Positions 34,090-44,400 of a stretch of DNA of 64,000 nt are shown here, piece after piece. Location of the stretch: NCBI RefSeq assembly GCF_000013645.1, contig NC_007951.1, positions 1,178,001 to 1,242,000 of the forward strand, read 5' to 3'. The notes under the pieces are model-generated. The model was given only the letters and a program-made list of their open reading frames with translations. It did no database searches and was not told the origin of the DNA. Made by a program: the position numbers and the translations under genes. Within the stretch, counting starts at the first letter, position 1. Each line of letters opens with the position of its first letter. This DNA comes from Paraburkholderia xenovorans LB400 (GTDB lineage Bacteria; Pseudomonadota; Gammaproteobacteria; Burkholderiales; Burkholderiaceae).

Positions 34090-34839
34090 ATGAGCACGGC
34101 CGACAGGAAAGTGGCGATCGTAACCGGCGCGGGCGGCGGCATTGGCGCGGCGGTATGTGCGCGGCTCGCGGCCGGCGGCTGGGCGGTCGTGCTCGCGGAC
34201 CGCAGCGCCGGCACGACCGCCGAAGCCGAGGCGCGCTGCCGCGCGCTCGATGCGCCGGCGGACACGTTCGCGGGCGACGTGACGGATGCGGACTACGTGC
34301 GTGAGCTGGTCGCGTTCGCGCTGCGCCGTCATGGGCGGCTCGACGCCTTCGTCGGCAACGCCGGGATCGCCGGGCAGGTCAAGCCGCTCGCAGACTATCC
34401 GGACGACGCGTTCGATCTCGTGATGAACGTGAACGTGCGCGGCATGTTCCTGTGCCTGAAGCATGGGATTCCGGCGTTGCGCGAGCGCGGCGGCAGCTTC
34501 GTCGCGACCGCGTCGACCTCGGCGATTCGCGGTCGCGCGAACCTGTCCGCGTATGTCGCGAGCAAGCACGCGGTGCTCGGACTCGTGCGCAGCGCGGCGC
34601 TCGAATGCATGGGCAGCGGTGTGCGCGTGAACGCGGTACTGCCCGGTCCGATCCAGACGCCGATGATCGACGCGATCAACGACATGGCCGCGCAGCACGG
34701 CGGCGTCGCACGCGCCGCTCACGCGGCTTACGGTCGCCCGGAAGACGTCGCGAACACGGTCGCGTTCCTGCTGTCGCCTGACGCGTCGCATATGAACGGC
34801 GCCGCGCTCGTGGTCGACGCGGGCAGCACCGTGGCGTGA
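34090..34839 (+). CDS. SDR-family oxidoreductase
   Basis: A 249-residue classical short-chain dehydrogenase. It has the NAD(P) motif TGAGGGIG (12-19), an acidic residue after the second strand (LADRS) that favours NAD+, the structural NAG (GNAGIAG), and the catalytic Ser and YxxxK (ASTSAIRG then YVASK). The final segment PEDVANTVAFLLSPDASHMNG is typical. It lies 16 bp after the decarboxylase-like gene, within the operon. Probable role: oxidation or reduction of an alcohol or ketone intermediate. Confidence 0.9.
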   Translation: MSTADRKVAIVTGAGGGIGAAVCARLAAGGWAVVLADRSAGTTAEAEARCRALDAPADTFAGDVTDADYVRELVAFALRRHGRLDAFVGNAGIAGQVKPLADYPDDAFDLVMNVNVRGMFLCLKHGIPALRERGGSFVATASTSAIRGRANLSAYVASKHAVLGLVRSAALECMGSGVRVNAVLPGPIQTPMIDAINDMAAQHGGVARAAHAAYGRPEDVANTVAFLLSPDASHMNGAALVVDAGSTVA

Positions 34840-34918
34840 ACCTGAGCTGGCCTCGCCGTCAGAACAGGACGCCGGCCCACCCGACAACCGATAACAAACA
34901 AATATGGAGACTTGCGTG

Positions 34919-36220
34919 ATGGAATCGATCGCTCTCGCTGTGAACGAAACGCAGCGTGTCGCGCAGCACAAGAAGGCGCTCGTTGCCGCTTGTGTCGGCA
35001 ACTTTATCGAGTACTACGACTTCGTGATCTACGGCTATTTTGCGTCCGTGATCGCGCGTCTGTTCTTTCCGGCCGACAACGAGGCCGCGAGCCTGCTGCT
35101 CACGTTCGCGGTGTTCGCCATCAGCTATGCGTCGCGACCGCTCGGCGGGCTGATCTTCGGGCACCTCGGCGATCGCTACGGCCGCAAGACGCCGCTCGCC
35201 GTCGCGGTGATGCTGATCGCGTGCTCGACCACGGTGATCGGCCTGTTGCCCACCTATAGCGCGATCGGGATCGCGTCGCCGATCATTCTCACCGCCGCGC
35301 GGCTGGTGCAGGGCATTTCTGTCGGCGGCGAGTATGGCGGCGCGACTTCGTTCATCGCCGAATATGCGCCGCCCGGCCGGCGCGGGTTCTATACCGGCTG
35401 GCAGACCTTCACGATCGGCCTCGCGTTGCTGGTGGGCGGCGCGGTGGCGTCGATCATCACCGGAGCGCTGTCGGCCGAAGACCTGCGCGCCTGGGGCTGG
35501 CGTCTGCCGTTTTTCGCGGGACTGCCGCTCGGTTTCGTCGGGCTCTATCTGCGGCTGAAGCTGGAGGAAACGCCGCACTTCTCGTCGGTGCAACAGACTG
35601 CCGAGATCGAGCGCACGCCGCTCGTGACCGGATTGCGCAGAGAGTGGAAGGCGATTCTGATCGGAATGGGGCTCATCGCCGCGCCCTCGGCGTGCATCTA
35701 CATCTACTACATCTATTCGCCGACGTATCTGTCCGTGGTGCTCGGTTTCAAGCTCGCGGACGCGCAGCGCGCCAACCTGTATAGCCTGATCTTCTATTGC
35801 GCGCTACTGCCGGTCTTCGCGCACCTGAGCGACGTTGTGGGCCGTCGTCCGTTGATGCTCGTGAGTTCGCTCGCCATCATGCTCGTCACGTACCCGGCGT
35901 TTCATCTGCTCGATCCGCATGACTTCGGCAAGACGGTTGCGGCGCTATGCCTGATGAGCCTCGCGTTCGCGCCGCATTCGGCCACGGCGCTATGCGCGAT
36001 GGCCGAGATCATGCCGACCAGACTGCGCTACACCGGGCTGTCGGTGAGCCTGAACATTCCGGTCACGCTGCTCGGCGGCACGGCGCCGTTCATTGCGACG
36101 TATCTCGTGTCGCGTACCGGCGATCTGTATTCGCCGGCGTGGTTCGTGATCGGCGCAGGCCTGTGCACGTTGGTGGCCGCGTATGCGTATAAGGAGACGC
36201 TGCATAGTGGATTGCGGTGA
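34919..36220 (+). CDS. MFS transporter, metabolite:H+ symporter type
   Basis: A 433-residue protein with twelve membrane helices. The loop GHLGDRYGRKTPL and the block RLVQGISVGGEYGGATSFIAEYAPPGRRGFYTG (split around residue 130) match the MHS family that includes ProP, KgtP and ShiA, so it probably imports an organic acid. The ATG at 34919 is chosen because GGAGA lies 8 bp before it; an in-frame ATG 15 bp upstream overlaps that site. It closes the five-gene operon and probably brings in the operon's substrate. Confidence 0.88.
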   Translation: MESIALAVNETQRVAQHKKALVAACVGNFIEYYDFVIYGYFASVIARLFFPADNEAASLLLTFAVFAISYASRPLGGLIFGHLGDRYGRKTPLAVAVMLIACSTTVIGLLPTYSAIGIASPIILTAARLVQGISVGGEYGGATSFIAEYAPPGRRGFYTGWQTFTIGLALLVGGAVASIITGALSAEDLRAWGWRLPFFAGLPLGFVGLYLRLKLEETPHFSSVQQTAEIERTPLVTGLRREWKAILIGMGLIAAPSACIYIYYIYSPTYLSVVLGFKLADAQRANLYSLIFYCALLPVFAHLSDVVGRRPLMLVSSLAIMLVTYPAFHLLDPHDFGKTVAALCLMSLAFAPHSATALCAMAEIMPTRLRYTGLSVSLNIPVTLLGGTAPFIATYLVSRTGDLYSPAWFVIGAGLCTLVAAYAYKETLHSGLR

Positions 36221-36298
36221 AGCGCCGGCGGCTTCAGCAGAGCTGTGAGAAATTGCCCATAATTGCGCGCAGTCTTCGAGCAACCGTTGGGACGTTTG

Positions 36299-37522
36299 AT
36301 GAAAACAGCTTCTGTGGCACCGCACTCGCCGATCGCATTTCTCGCTGTAGCGCTGGCGTTCGCCATCAACATGACGGGCACGACACTGCCGACGGCAATC
36401 TATCGGTACTACCAACTGCAATTCGGCTTTACACCGACCGTGATTACGGTGATCTACGCCTCCTACGCAATCGGGGTGTTGAGTGCATTGCTGCTGATCG
36501 GCAACTGGTCCGATCAGCTTGGCCGCCGCCGCATGCTGCTCGCCGGGCTGTGTGCGTCTGCGGCGTCGGCGCTGACCTTCCTGCTGAGCGACGGATTGGC
36601 GCTGTTGATCGTGGGCCGTCTGCTGTCGGGCGTATCGGCCGGCATATTCACGGGCACCGCGACTGTCGCCGTGATCGAACTCGCGCCGCCCGAATGGCGC
36701 AGCAAGGCCATGCTCGCGGCCACTTCCTCCAATATGCTGGGCTTGGGCTGCGGTCCATTGTTAAGCGGCTTTCTCGTCGAACGCTTTCCCTGGCCGATGC
36801 AGTTGCCCTATGCGGTGCATCTGGCGCTGGTCGGTATTGCCGTGCTTGCCGTGGCCGGTGTGCCGGAGACCGCCGCGGTCCCGGCGCGCGTCAAGCTCGG
36901 CATCCAGAAAATCTCGCTTCCCGCCGAGGTGCGGCGCGCCTTCATTCCCGCGGCGCTGGCGGGGTTCGCGGGTTTCGTCGTGGTCGGGTTCTTCGCGGCC
37001 GTCGCGCCTCAATTGATCCGGGTGGTACTCGGGTTTCACAGCGGTATCGTGACCGGCTCGATCGTGTTCCTGCTGTTCGCATGCTCGGCGCTCGGGCAGA
37101 TCGTCCAGACGCTCATGGCCGCCCGCTGGCGGCAACCGGCGGGCTGCATCGGGCTCATCGTGGGACTGGTATGTGTCGGCCTGTGCGTGCCCGAACGCTC
37201 GCTCGGCGCGCTTTTAATCGGTACTGCGCTGGCAGGCGTCGGGCAGGGCATCAGCTTTCGCGCCGGGTTGGGCGAGATCGCCGCCGCGGCGCCCATGCAT
37301 CGGCGCGCGGAAGTGACGTCCAGCTTTTTTGTCGTGCTCTATGTGGCGATCTCGCTGCCTGTGATTGGCCTCGGCATCGCCGTGCAGCACGCGGACATTC
37401 AGCGCGCGACGCTGCTCTTCGTCGGTCTGACGATTGTTCTCGTGCTTGTCGCGTTGCTCCTGCTTCTGCTGATGCGCGGGCAAACGAACCGGGGGCGCAA
37501 CGCCGAAGCGACCGGCAGGTGA
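36299..37522 (+). CDS. MFS transporter
   Basis: A 407-residue protein with twelve hydrophobic helices. Motif A between helices 2 and 3 is NWSDQLGRRRMLLAG, and the block GRLLSGVSAGIFTGTATVAVIEL follows. It resembles drug- or sugar-efflux-type MFS proteins (DHA1-like); the substrate is unknown. It begins 78 bp after the previous MFS gene on the same strand and may be read from the same transcript, although no clear ribosome site beyond a GGGAC is seen. Confidence 0.82.
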   Translation: MKTASVAPHSPIAFLAVALAFAINMTGTTLPTAIYRYYQLQFGFTPTVITVIYASYAIGVLSALLLIGNWSDQLGRRRMLLAGLCASAASALTFLLSDGLALLIVGRLLSGVSAGIFTGTATVAVIELAPPEWRSKAMLAATSSNMLGLGCGPLLSGFLVERFPWPMQLPYAVHLALVGIAVLAVAGVPETAAVPARVKLGIQKISLPAEVRRAFIPAALAGFAGFVVVGFFAAVAPQLIRVVLGFHSGIVTGSIVFLLFACSALGQIVQTLMAARWRQPAGCIGLIVGLVCVGLCVPERSLGALLIGTALAGVGQGISFRAGLGEIAAAAPMHRRAEVTSSFFVVLYVAISLPVIGLGIAVQHADIQRATLLFVGLTIVLVLVALLLLLLMRGQTNRGRNAEATGR

Positions 37523-37759
37523 ACACGAGAGGTCTCGCCGCGCGGTCACACTCGCGGTAGCCAGAATCGGGGCCTCGGAGCTGTGAACCCGCACGCAGAA
37601 GCGATCGCATTGGTTCTATGGGAGGCCGACTCGTCGGCGGCCGTGGGCTGTGATGCTTAGTTGGCATATATGAAATGACATTCATGCTATTTGTGCAGAG
37701 CGACCGAGCCTTCACAATTCTCCTCGAGCGGTTCATGCCGCGTTCAACTGGAGAGCGAA

Positions 37760-38623
37760 ATGTTTGCAATTACCGGTATCACAGGTCAGGTCGGCGGTGT
37801 GGTTGCCCGTGCGCTGTTGGCGGCGGGCAAGGACGTGCGCGCCGTGGTTCGCAGCGCCGCAAAGGGGGCTCAGTGGAAGGAGCAGGGTTGTGAAATCGCT
37901 GTCGCGGAGATGTCCGACACGCAGGCGCTGAGCGGCGCGTTTTCCGGCGTCGACGGTGTGTTCATTCTCCTGCCGCCGAACTTCGATCCGTCGCCGGACT
38001 TCGCAGAATCGCGCCACCTGGTCGGCACGCTGCGCGACGCATTGAAACAGGCGAACCCGCCGAAAGTGGTATGCCTCTCGACGATCGGCGCTCAGGCTGC
38101 CCAGCCGAACCTGTTGCAGCAGCTGGGATACATGGAGCAGCAACTGGGTTCGCTGCCGATGCCGATTGCCTTCCTGCGCGCAGGCTGGTTCATCGAAAAC
38201 GCGGCGTGGGACGTGGAGCCCGCGCGCACGGCGGGCGTCATCCCCAGCTTCCTGCAACCGCTCGATAAACCGGTTCCGATGGTGGCAACCGCCGATGTCG
38301 GCCGGGTCGCGGCCAGCATGTTGCAGCAGGCGTGGACCGGCAAACGGATCGTCGAACTGGAAGGCCCGCGGCGCATCACCCCAAACGATCTGGCGAATAC
38401 GTTCGCGCGTCTGCTCGGCAAGGACGTACGCATGGAGACGGTGCCGCGTGATACGTGGGAAGCGCTCTTCAAGTCGCAGGGCATGAAAAATCCTGTTCCG
38501 CGCATGCAGATGCTGGACGGCTTCAACGAGGGCTGGATCGAGTTCGAGACGCCGGACCAGACGATAAAGGGCAACGTGACGCTGGAAACGGTGTTGCAGT
38601 CGCTCATTGAACGGGTTGGCTGA
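37760..38623 (+). CDS. NmrA-like NAD(P)-binding protein
   Basis: A 287-residue atypical short-chain dehydrogenase of the NmrA/HSCARG type. The glycine-rich nucleotide motif is TGITGQVGG at the N terminus. There is no YxxxK catalytic pair in the usual place, so it may be a redox sensor or a reductase of the quinone/azo type (QorB-like). GGAGAG lies just before the ATG. It stands alone between an MFS gene and the convergent efflux operon. Confidence 0.83.
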   Translation: MFAITGITGQVGGVVARALLAAGKDVRAVVRSAAKGAQWKEQGCEIAVAEMSDTQALSGAFSGVDGVFILLPPNFDPSPDFAESRHLVGTLRDALKQANPPKVVCLSTIGAQAAQPNLLQQLGYMEQQLGSLPMPIAFLRAGWFIENAAWDVEPARTAGVIPSFLQPLDKPVPMVATADVGRVAASMLQQAWTGKRIVELEGPRRITPNDLANTFARLLGKDVRMETVPRDTWEALFKSQGMKNPVPRMQMLDGFNEGWIEFETPDQTIKGNVTLETVLQSLIERVG

Positions 38624-38797
38624 GCACGTCTGGCCAGGCCGGCCAGGGTGACAGGACGGTAATCCGGACGACGGGATCCGGTAACGGCGTGCGCGCTACG
38701 ATCGGTCGCTCATCTCTACGACGCGCGGGGCATCGCCCGCAGCGATACGAGACGCTTGCGCATGGCACGAAGTAGGAGTGTGGCGCGGCGCAAGGCG

Positions 38798-40267
38798 CTA
38801 GTTGGCGGCATGCTGCGTCGAACTCGCGACGAGTGCCGGCGTGGCAGCCACCCTCGCCAGTTCATCGCTCGACCATCCGCCGCCGAGCGCATGCAGCAAC
38901 TGCACGTTCGCGCTGAGCTGGCGGGTCTGGATGTCGAGCAGGCTGCGCTGCGCGTCGAGCTGAACGGTTTGCGCCTGCACGACATCGAGGTAACCCACGG
39001 TGCCCTGGCGGTATTGACGGAGTGCCAGATCCACCGAGTACTGCGCGGCGCTCGCGGCGTCGCGTTGTTCTCCGAGTGCAGTGCCGAGGTAGGACAGCAA
39101 GGCCAGATTGTCTTCGACCTGCTGGAAAGCGGACAGCACCACGCCACGGTAACGTTCTCCGGCTTCCTCGGTGGCCGCTTTGGCGGCGTCGAGTTGAGCG
39201 CGGCGGTAGCCTCCGTCGAACACGTATTGCACGAGTTGCGGACCGATGGCCCAGAACAGGTTGGGTGCGCTCACGAGCCCGGCATACGCCGCGCTTTGCA
39301 CGCCGCCTTGCAGGCTCAACGTGATGTCCGGGAAGTAGGCCGCCCGCGCCACGCCGATCTTCGCGTTGGCCTCCGCGACGCGCCGCTCCGCTGCGGCGAC
39401 GTCGGGCCGGCGCTGCAGCAGTGTGGAAGGCAGGCCGGTCGGAATGGCCAGCAACGCAATCGCGGTGGTCTGCTGCGGCAGGCTGAATTCGGACGCGGAG
39501 GCGCCGACCAGTACGGCGATCGCATGTTCAATGAGCGCGCGTTGCGCCAGGTTCTGCGACAACTGCGACTTCGCCGACGACAACTGGGTCTGCGCGCGCG
39601 AGACGTCGAGGCCCGACACGATCCCGCCGTTGTGCAGGGTCTGCGTGAGTTGCAGCGCCTTCGCGTAGGCCGCCACTGTCTCGTTCAACAGATCGGTTTG
39701 CTGATCGAGGCCTCGCAAGCGGATATAACTGTCCGCCAGGGTGACTTGCAGGCTCAATTGCACGGAAGCCAGATCGGCCTTGGTCGCCTGCGCTTCATCC
39801 TTGCCCGCAACAACGGAGTCGCGCACGCGGCCCCACAGATCGAGGTCGTAATTGACCTCGCCGCCGAGCGTGACGGAGTTGTAGTCGTTGGGGCCTCCCG
39901 CGCGCAGCGGGCGATTGTCGGACTGGCGGTCGCGCTGCGGCACGGCGCTGGCGCTGATGGACGGGTACAGACCCGACTCGACCTGCGCCACGAACGCCTG
40001 CGCTTGCGCATAGTGCGCGTAAGCGGCGCGCAGATCGGTGTTGTTTGCCAGCAGGCTGGTTTCGAGTGTGTCGAGCTGGGCGTCGCCATACATTTTCCAC
40101 CAGCCGTTGCGGTCTATCCGGTCCGCGGGCTGCGCGGCGGTCCACGGTCCAACGGTCTTGTATTGCGCGGCGACGGGTGTGGGCGGAACCTGGTATTGCG
40201 GGGCGAGCGAGCACGCTGACAATGCCATCACGCTCGCGAGCAGCGCTGGAAGTCGAACCTTAGCCAT
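38798..40267 (-). CDS. RND efflux outer-membrane lipoprotein, NodT family
   Basis: A 489-residue TolC-like outer-membrane channel. It has a lipoprotein signal with lipobox LSAC near residue 19 (acylated Cys) and two repeated outer-membrane-efflux domains of long helices (ALQLTQTLHNGGIVSGLDVSRAQTQL and LRQYRQGTVGYLDVVQAQT in the first and second repeats). It is the last gene of the operon and overlaps the adaptor gene by 8 bp. It probably forms the exit duct for the RND pump encoded upstream. Confidence 0.9.
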   Translation of the reverse strand: MAKVRLPALLASVMALSACSLAPQYQVPPTPVAAQYKTVGPWTAAQPADRIDRNGWWKMYGDAQLDTLETSLLANNTDLRAAYAHYAQAQAFVAQVESGLYPSISASAVPQRDRQSDNRPLRAGGPNDYNSVTLGGEVNYDLDLWGRVRDSVVAGKDEAQATKADLASVQLSLQVTLADSYIRLRGLDQQTDLLNETVAAYAKALQLTQTLHNGGIVSGLDVSRAQTQLSSAKSQLSQNLAQRALIEHAIAVLVGASASEFSLPQQTTAIALLAIPTGLPSTLLQRRPDVAAAERRVAEANAKIGVARAAYFPDITLSLQGGVQSAAYAGLVSAPNLFWAIGPQLVQYVFDGGYRRAQLDAAKAATEEAGERYRGVVLSAFQQVEDNLALLSYLGTALGEQRDAASAAQYSVDLALRQYRQGTVGYLDVVQAQTVQLDAQRSLLDIQTRQLSANVQLLHALGGGWSSDELARVAATPALVASSTQHAAN

Positions 40268-41447
40268 GAGCGGGCGCCTTCCTGTCCGTGGCGGCCGCGG
40301 TCTGCACGCTGTCGCCGTCGGCGAGTCCGTCGGGCGGCGTGTCGATCACGCGGTCGGTGGCGGCCAGTCCTGAAGAGATTTCCACGGAGTCGCCCAGATC
40401 ACGGCTGATCTTCACCGTCTTGAACAGCACATGACCGTTGGCGGCCAGGGTGGCGACCACGGTTCCCCGGCTGTCGAACACGAGCGCGCTCGCCGGCACG
40501 CGTACGGCATGCGCGGCCGCGGGCAGCGTGAATTTCAGGCTCGCGAAACCGCCCGGCAGCAGCTTGCCATTGGAATTGTCGACCAGCAGTTGAACCAGCG
40601 TCGTACCCGAGCTCGAATTGACGGAGTCCGCCGCGGCCACGACGCGCGCGGTGAACTGCTGGTCGGGATATTCGGGCACCGTCAGGGTGGCGGTCGTGCC
40701 GTCGTGGATCGCGGGTGCGTAGTTTTGCGGCACCTGTACATAGGCACGCAACTGGTCGACCTTGGACACCGCGAACAGCTCCTGACCGGCGCCGCCGGTT
40801 CCTGCGCTCACCAACGCGCCGACGTCCGTATCGCGAGCCGTCACCACGCCGTCGAACGGCGCGACGATCCGAGCGAACGCCTTGGTCGCAACGAGACGAT
40901 CGACGTTGGCCTTGGCGGCGGCGGCGATGGCCTCCTTCGCGGTGTAGTCGGCCGTGCGTTGGTCGACATCCTGCTGCGCGACGGAATCCGTGCCACGTAG
41001 CGCTTCCCAGCGTTTCGCCGTGGTGCCCGCCACCACGGCGTTGGCCTGCGCGCTTTGCAGATCGGCGCGCGCCTGCAGCAACTGCTGGTCGAGTTCGGGC
41101 GTTTCGATCTCGGCGAGCACCTGGCCCGCTTTGACCGGCGCGCCGATGTCGACGCTCCATGATTTCAGATAGCCGCTGACCTGCGCGAAAATCGGCGCCC
41201 GCGTGAATGCTTCAAGGCGGCCAGGCAGTTGCAGCGACGGGCCGTCGGCATCGCGCACGGGCTGAATCACGGTGACCGTGGGTACGGCCTGCGCATCGGT
41301 CCAACTCTTCAGCTTGCGGGCGTCTTCCGCTCGCAGCGTGACGCCGGCAATGACAACGCCGAGGACGACCAGCAGGCCAACAATGCCCGCGACGACAAGC
41401 GTGCGGCGCGACGGCGGGTGACTGGGCAACGTGGAATCAGACGACAT
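40260..41447 (-). CDS. RND efflux periplasmic adaptor
   Basis: A 395-residue membrane-fusion protein. It has an N-terminal membrane anchor (TLVVAGIVGLLVVLGVVIA), a split lipoyl domain (GAPVKAGQVLAEIETPELD and FDGVVTARDTDVGALV), an alpha-hairpin between them, and a beta-barrel plus membrane-proximal domain. There is no lipobox, so it is anchored by its helix. It overlaps the pump gene upstream by 11 bp and the channel gene downstream by 8 bp. Confidence 0.9.
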   Translation of the reverse strand: MSSDSTLPSHPPSRRTLVVAGIVGLLVVLGVVIAGVTLRAEDARKLKSWTDAQAVPTVTVIQPVRDADGPSLQLPGRLEAFTRAPIFAQVSGYLKSWSVDIGAPVKAGQVLAEIETPELDQQLLQARADLQSAQANAVVAGTTAKRWEALRGTDSVAQQDVDQRTADYTAKEAIAAAAKANVDRLVATKAFARIVAPFDGVVTARDTDVGALVSAGTGGAGQELFAVSKVDQLRAYVQVPQNYAPAIHDGTTATLTVPEYPDQQFTARVVAAADSVNSSSGTTLVQLLVDNSNGKLLPGGFASLKFTLPAAAHAVRVPASALVFDSRGTVVATLAANGHVLFKTVKISRDLGDSVEISSGLAATDRVIDTPPDGLADGDSVQTAAATDRKAPAHG

Positions 41448-44400
41448 GAGCAGGACCTCCCGAAACGGACGCCGGGGTAGCCGCGCGCCCGGGGCGCGCG
41501 TGGACGATACAGAAGATGACGGGGACGAGAAACAGCGAAGCCGTGGTGGCGAACAGCAGGCCGCCGATCACGGCGCGGCCGAGCGGCGCGTTCTGCTCGC
41601 CGCCTTCGCCGAGGGCCAGTGCCATCGGCGCCATACCGATGATCATCGACAACGCGGTCATCAGCACCGGGCGAAAACGCGTGAAGCCCGCTTCGAGCGC
41701 GGCCTTGAACGGGTCGCCATGCACGGCGAGACGTTCGCGGCAAAAGCTGACCACGAGAATCGAGTTGGCCGTCGCCACGCCCATGCACATGATCGCCCCT
41801 GTCAGCGCGGGGACCGAGAGCGTCGTATGGGTCGCGAACAGCATCCACACGATGCCCGCCAGCGCGGCCGGCAAGGCGGTCACGATCACGAACGGGTCGG
41901 CCCACGACTGGAAGTTGACGACGATCAGCAGATAGATCAGCACGACCGCGCCGAGCAGACCGAACAGCATGCCCGTAAAGGCGCTGTTCATGGTCTGCAC
42001 CTGGCCGAGCAGCGCGACCGTCGAGCCCTTGGGCAACGTGCCGGCGTTTTCGTGCACGATGCGCTGGATATCGGCGGAGACGGCGCCCAGGTCGCGGTCC
42101 TGAGTGGTCGCGAAGATCTCGACCATCGGCTGGATGTTGTACTGGCTGACCACCTCGTTGCTGCTGGTGCGCTCGACCGTTGCGAGGCCGCCGAGGATCT
42201 GCGCGGCGCCGCCGGTGCTGGCGGTGATCGGCAGGTTCTGCAGCGCGGAGAGCGAATCGAGGCTGTATTGCGGCGTTTGCATGACGATCGGATACGACAC
42301 GCCGTTTGCGTTGTTCAACCAGAAGGTCGGCGCCACCTGGCTCGAACCCGCGAGGTTCACCACCATGCTGTTGGTTACGTCGCGCTCGGTGATGCCGAGC
42401 AATTGCGCGCGGGTGCGGTCCACGTCCACATTGAAGGTCGGATTGGCGTGAGACTGCGCGATCCGCGCATCGACCACGCCCGGCACGTCCCGAACCTGGC
42501 GCAGCAGCCGGTCCGCATAGGCGTAGTTGGCATCCAGATTGTTGCCGCGGATCTGCAGATCGATCGGCGCGGGTGAGCCGAAGTTCAGGATCTGGCTGAT
42601 GATGTCGGCCGGCGGGAACGAGAACGTGACGCCCGGAAATTCGCGCGGCAAGCGCTCGCGCATGAGGCGGATATATTCATCGGTGGGGCGGTGGCCTTCG
42701 TTCAGCGCGATCTGGATGTCGCCGTCCTGCGAGCCGACCGTGCCGGTGTTGTTGTACGCGGTGTTGATGCCGCTGACAGGCAGGCCCATGTTGTCGACCA
42801 CGGTGCCCAGATCAGCCGGCGGAATGATCCGCCGAATCGCGTCCTCGACGTTCGCAAAGATCTGCGCGGTTTTTTCGACGCGAACGCCGACGGGCGCACG
42901 CACGTGAAGCAGGATCTGGCCGGCATCCACCGTGGGGAAGAAGTTGCGGCCGAGAAACGGCACGAGCGCGAACGAGAGGAGCACGAAGCAGAGAAAGCCG
43001 GCAACGAACCGGCGCCGGTGCGTCAGCGCGAGTTCCAGCAAGCCGTGATAGCGGGTGCGTATCTTTTCGAAGCGTGCTTCGAAGCCGCGCTGAAAACGTC
43101 CGAGCGGACCCGGGCGGTTCTCTTCATGCTCGCCGTGCGCATGCGGCTTCAACAGATACTTGGCCATTGTCGGCACGAGCGTTCGCGACAGAAAGAACGA
43201 CGAGATCATCGCGAAGATGACGGCCTCGGCCATCGGCACGAACAGGAACCGCGCGACGCCTTGCAGGAAGAACATCGGCACGAACACGATGCAGATGCAC
43301 AGCAGCGAGACGAACGCCGGCGTGACGATCTGCGCGGCGCCGTCGAGAATCGCCGTCTCGACTTCCTTGCCATGCTCGAGGTGCCAGTTGATGTTCTCGA
43401 TCGTCACCGTTGCGTCGTCCACCAGAATCCCCACCGCCAGCGCGAGTCCGCCGAGCGTCATGATGTTCAGCGTCTCGCCGAGCGCCGACAGTGTCGCGAT
43501 GGAGCCGAGAATGGCAAGCGGGATCGAGGTGGCGATGATGAGGGTCGAGCGCCAGCTGCCGAGGAACAGCAGGATCATCAGGCTCGTGAGCACGGCCGCG
43601 ATCACCCCTTCGCGCGCCACGCCGGTGATGGCCGCCCGCACGAACAGCGACTGGTCGCCGATCGGATCGATCTGCAGCGCGTCGGGCCATGACGCCTTGC
43701 CGGCGGCGATCTGTTGTTTGACGCCGGAGATGATGCCGAGCGTGGACACGGAGCCGTTCTTGAGCACGGACATCAGCACCGAACGGTGACCGTCCACGTG
43801 AACGATATTGGTCTGCGGCGGGCTGCCGTCGCGCACGTTGGCAATGTCGCGAATGTAGACGGTCGTGCCGTTGACTGCCTTGACCGGCAGATCGCCCAGA
43901 GCCTTGATCTGCGACGGCGCATTGTTCAGTTGCAGCGTGTACTCGTAGTCTCCGATCTTTTCGGTGCCGACCGGCGTGATCAGGTTCTGGCCGGCGAGCG
44001 CGTTGGCCACGTCCTGCGCAGACAGCCCGCGCGCCTGCAACGCGACAGGGTCGACGTCGATCTGCACCTGACGCGTTTTGCCGCCGAACGGGTAGGGAAT
44101 CGATGCGCCCGCAACCGTTGTGAGAACCGGCCGCACCGCGTTCAGACCAAGGTCGCCGAGACGCTGCTCGGAGAGTCCTTTACCCGACAACGCCAGCTGG
44201 ATGATCGGCACGGTCGACGCGTTGTAGTTCAGGATCAGCGGCGGCGTCGTGCCGGGCGGCAACTGCCGCAACTGCGTCTGCGCGACCGAGGTCACCTGCG
44301 CATTGGCCGTGCTGATATTCACGCCCGGCTGGAAGAAGATCTTGATGATCCCGAAGCCCGCTACCGATTCCGCCTCGGTATGCTCGACGTCGTTCACGGT

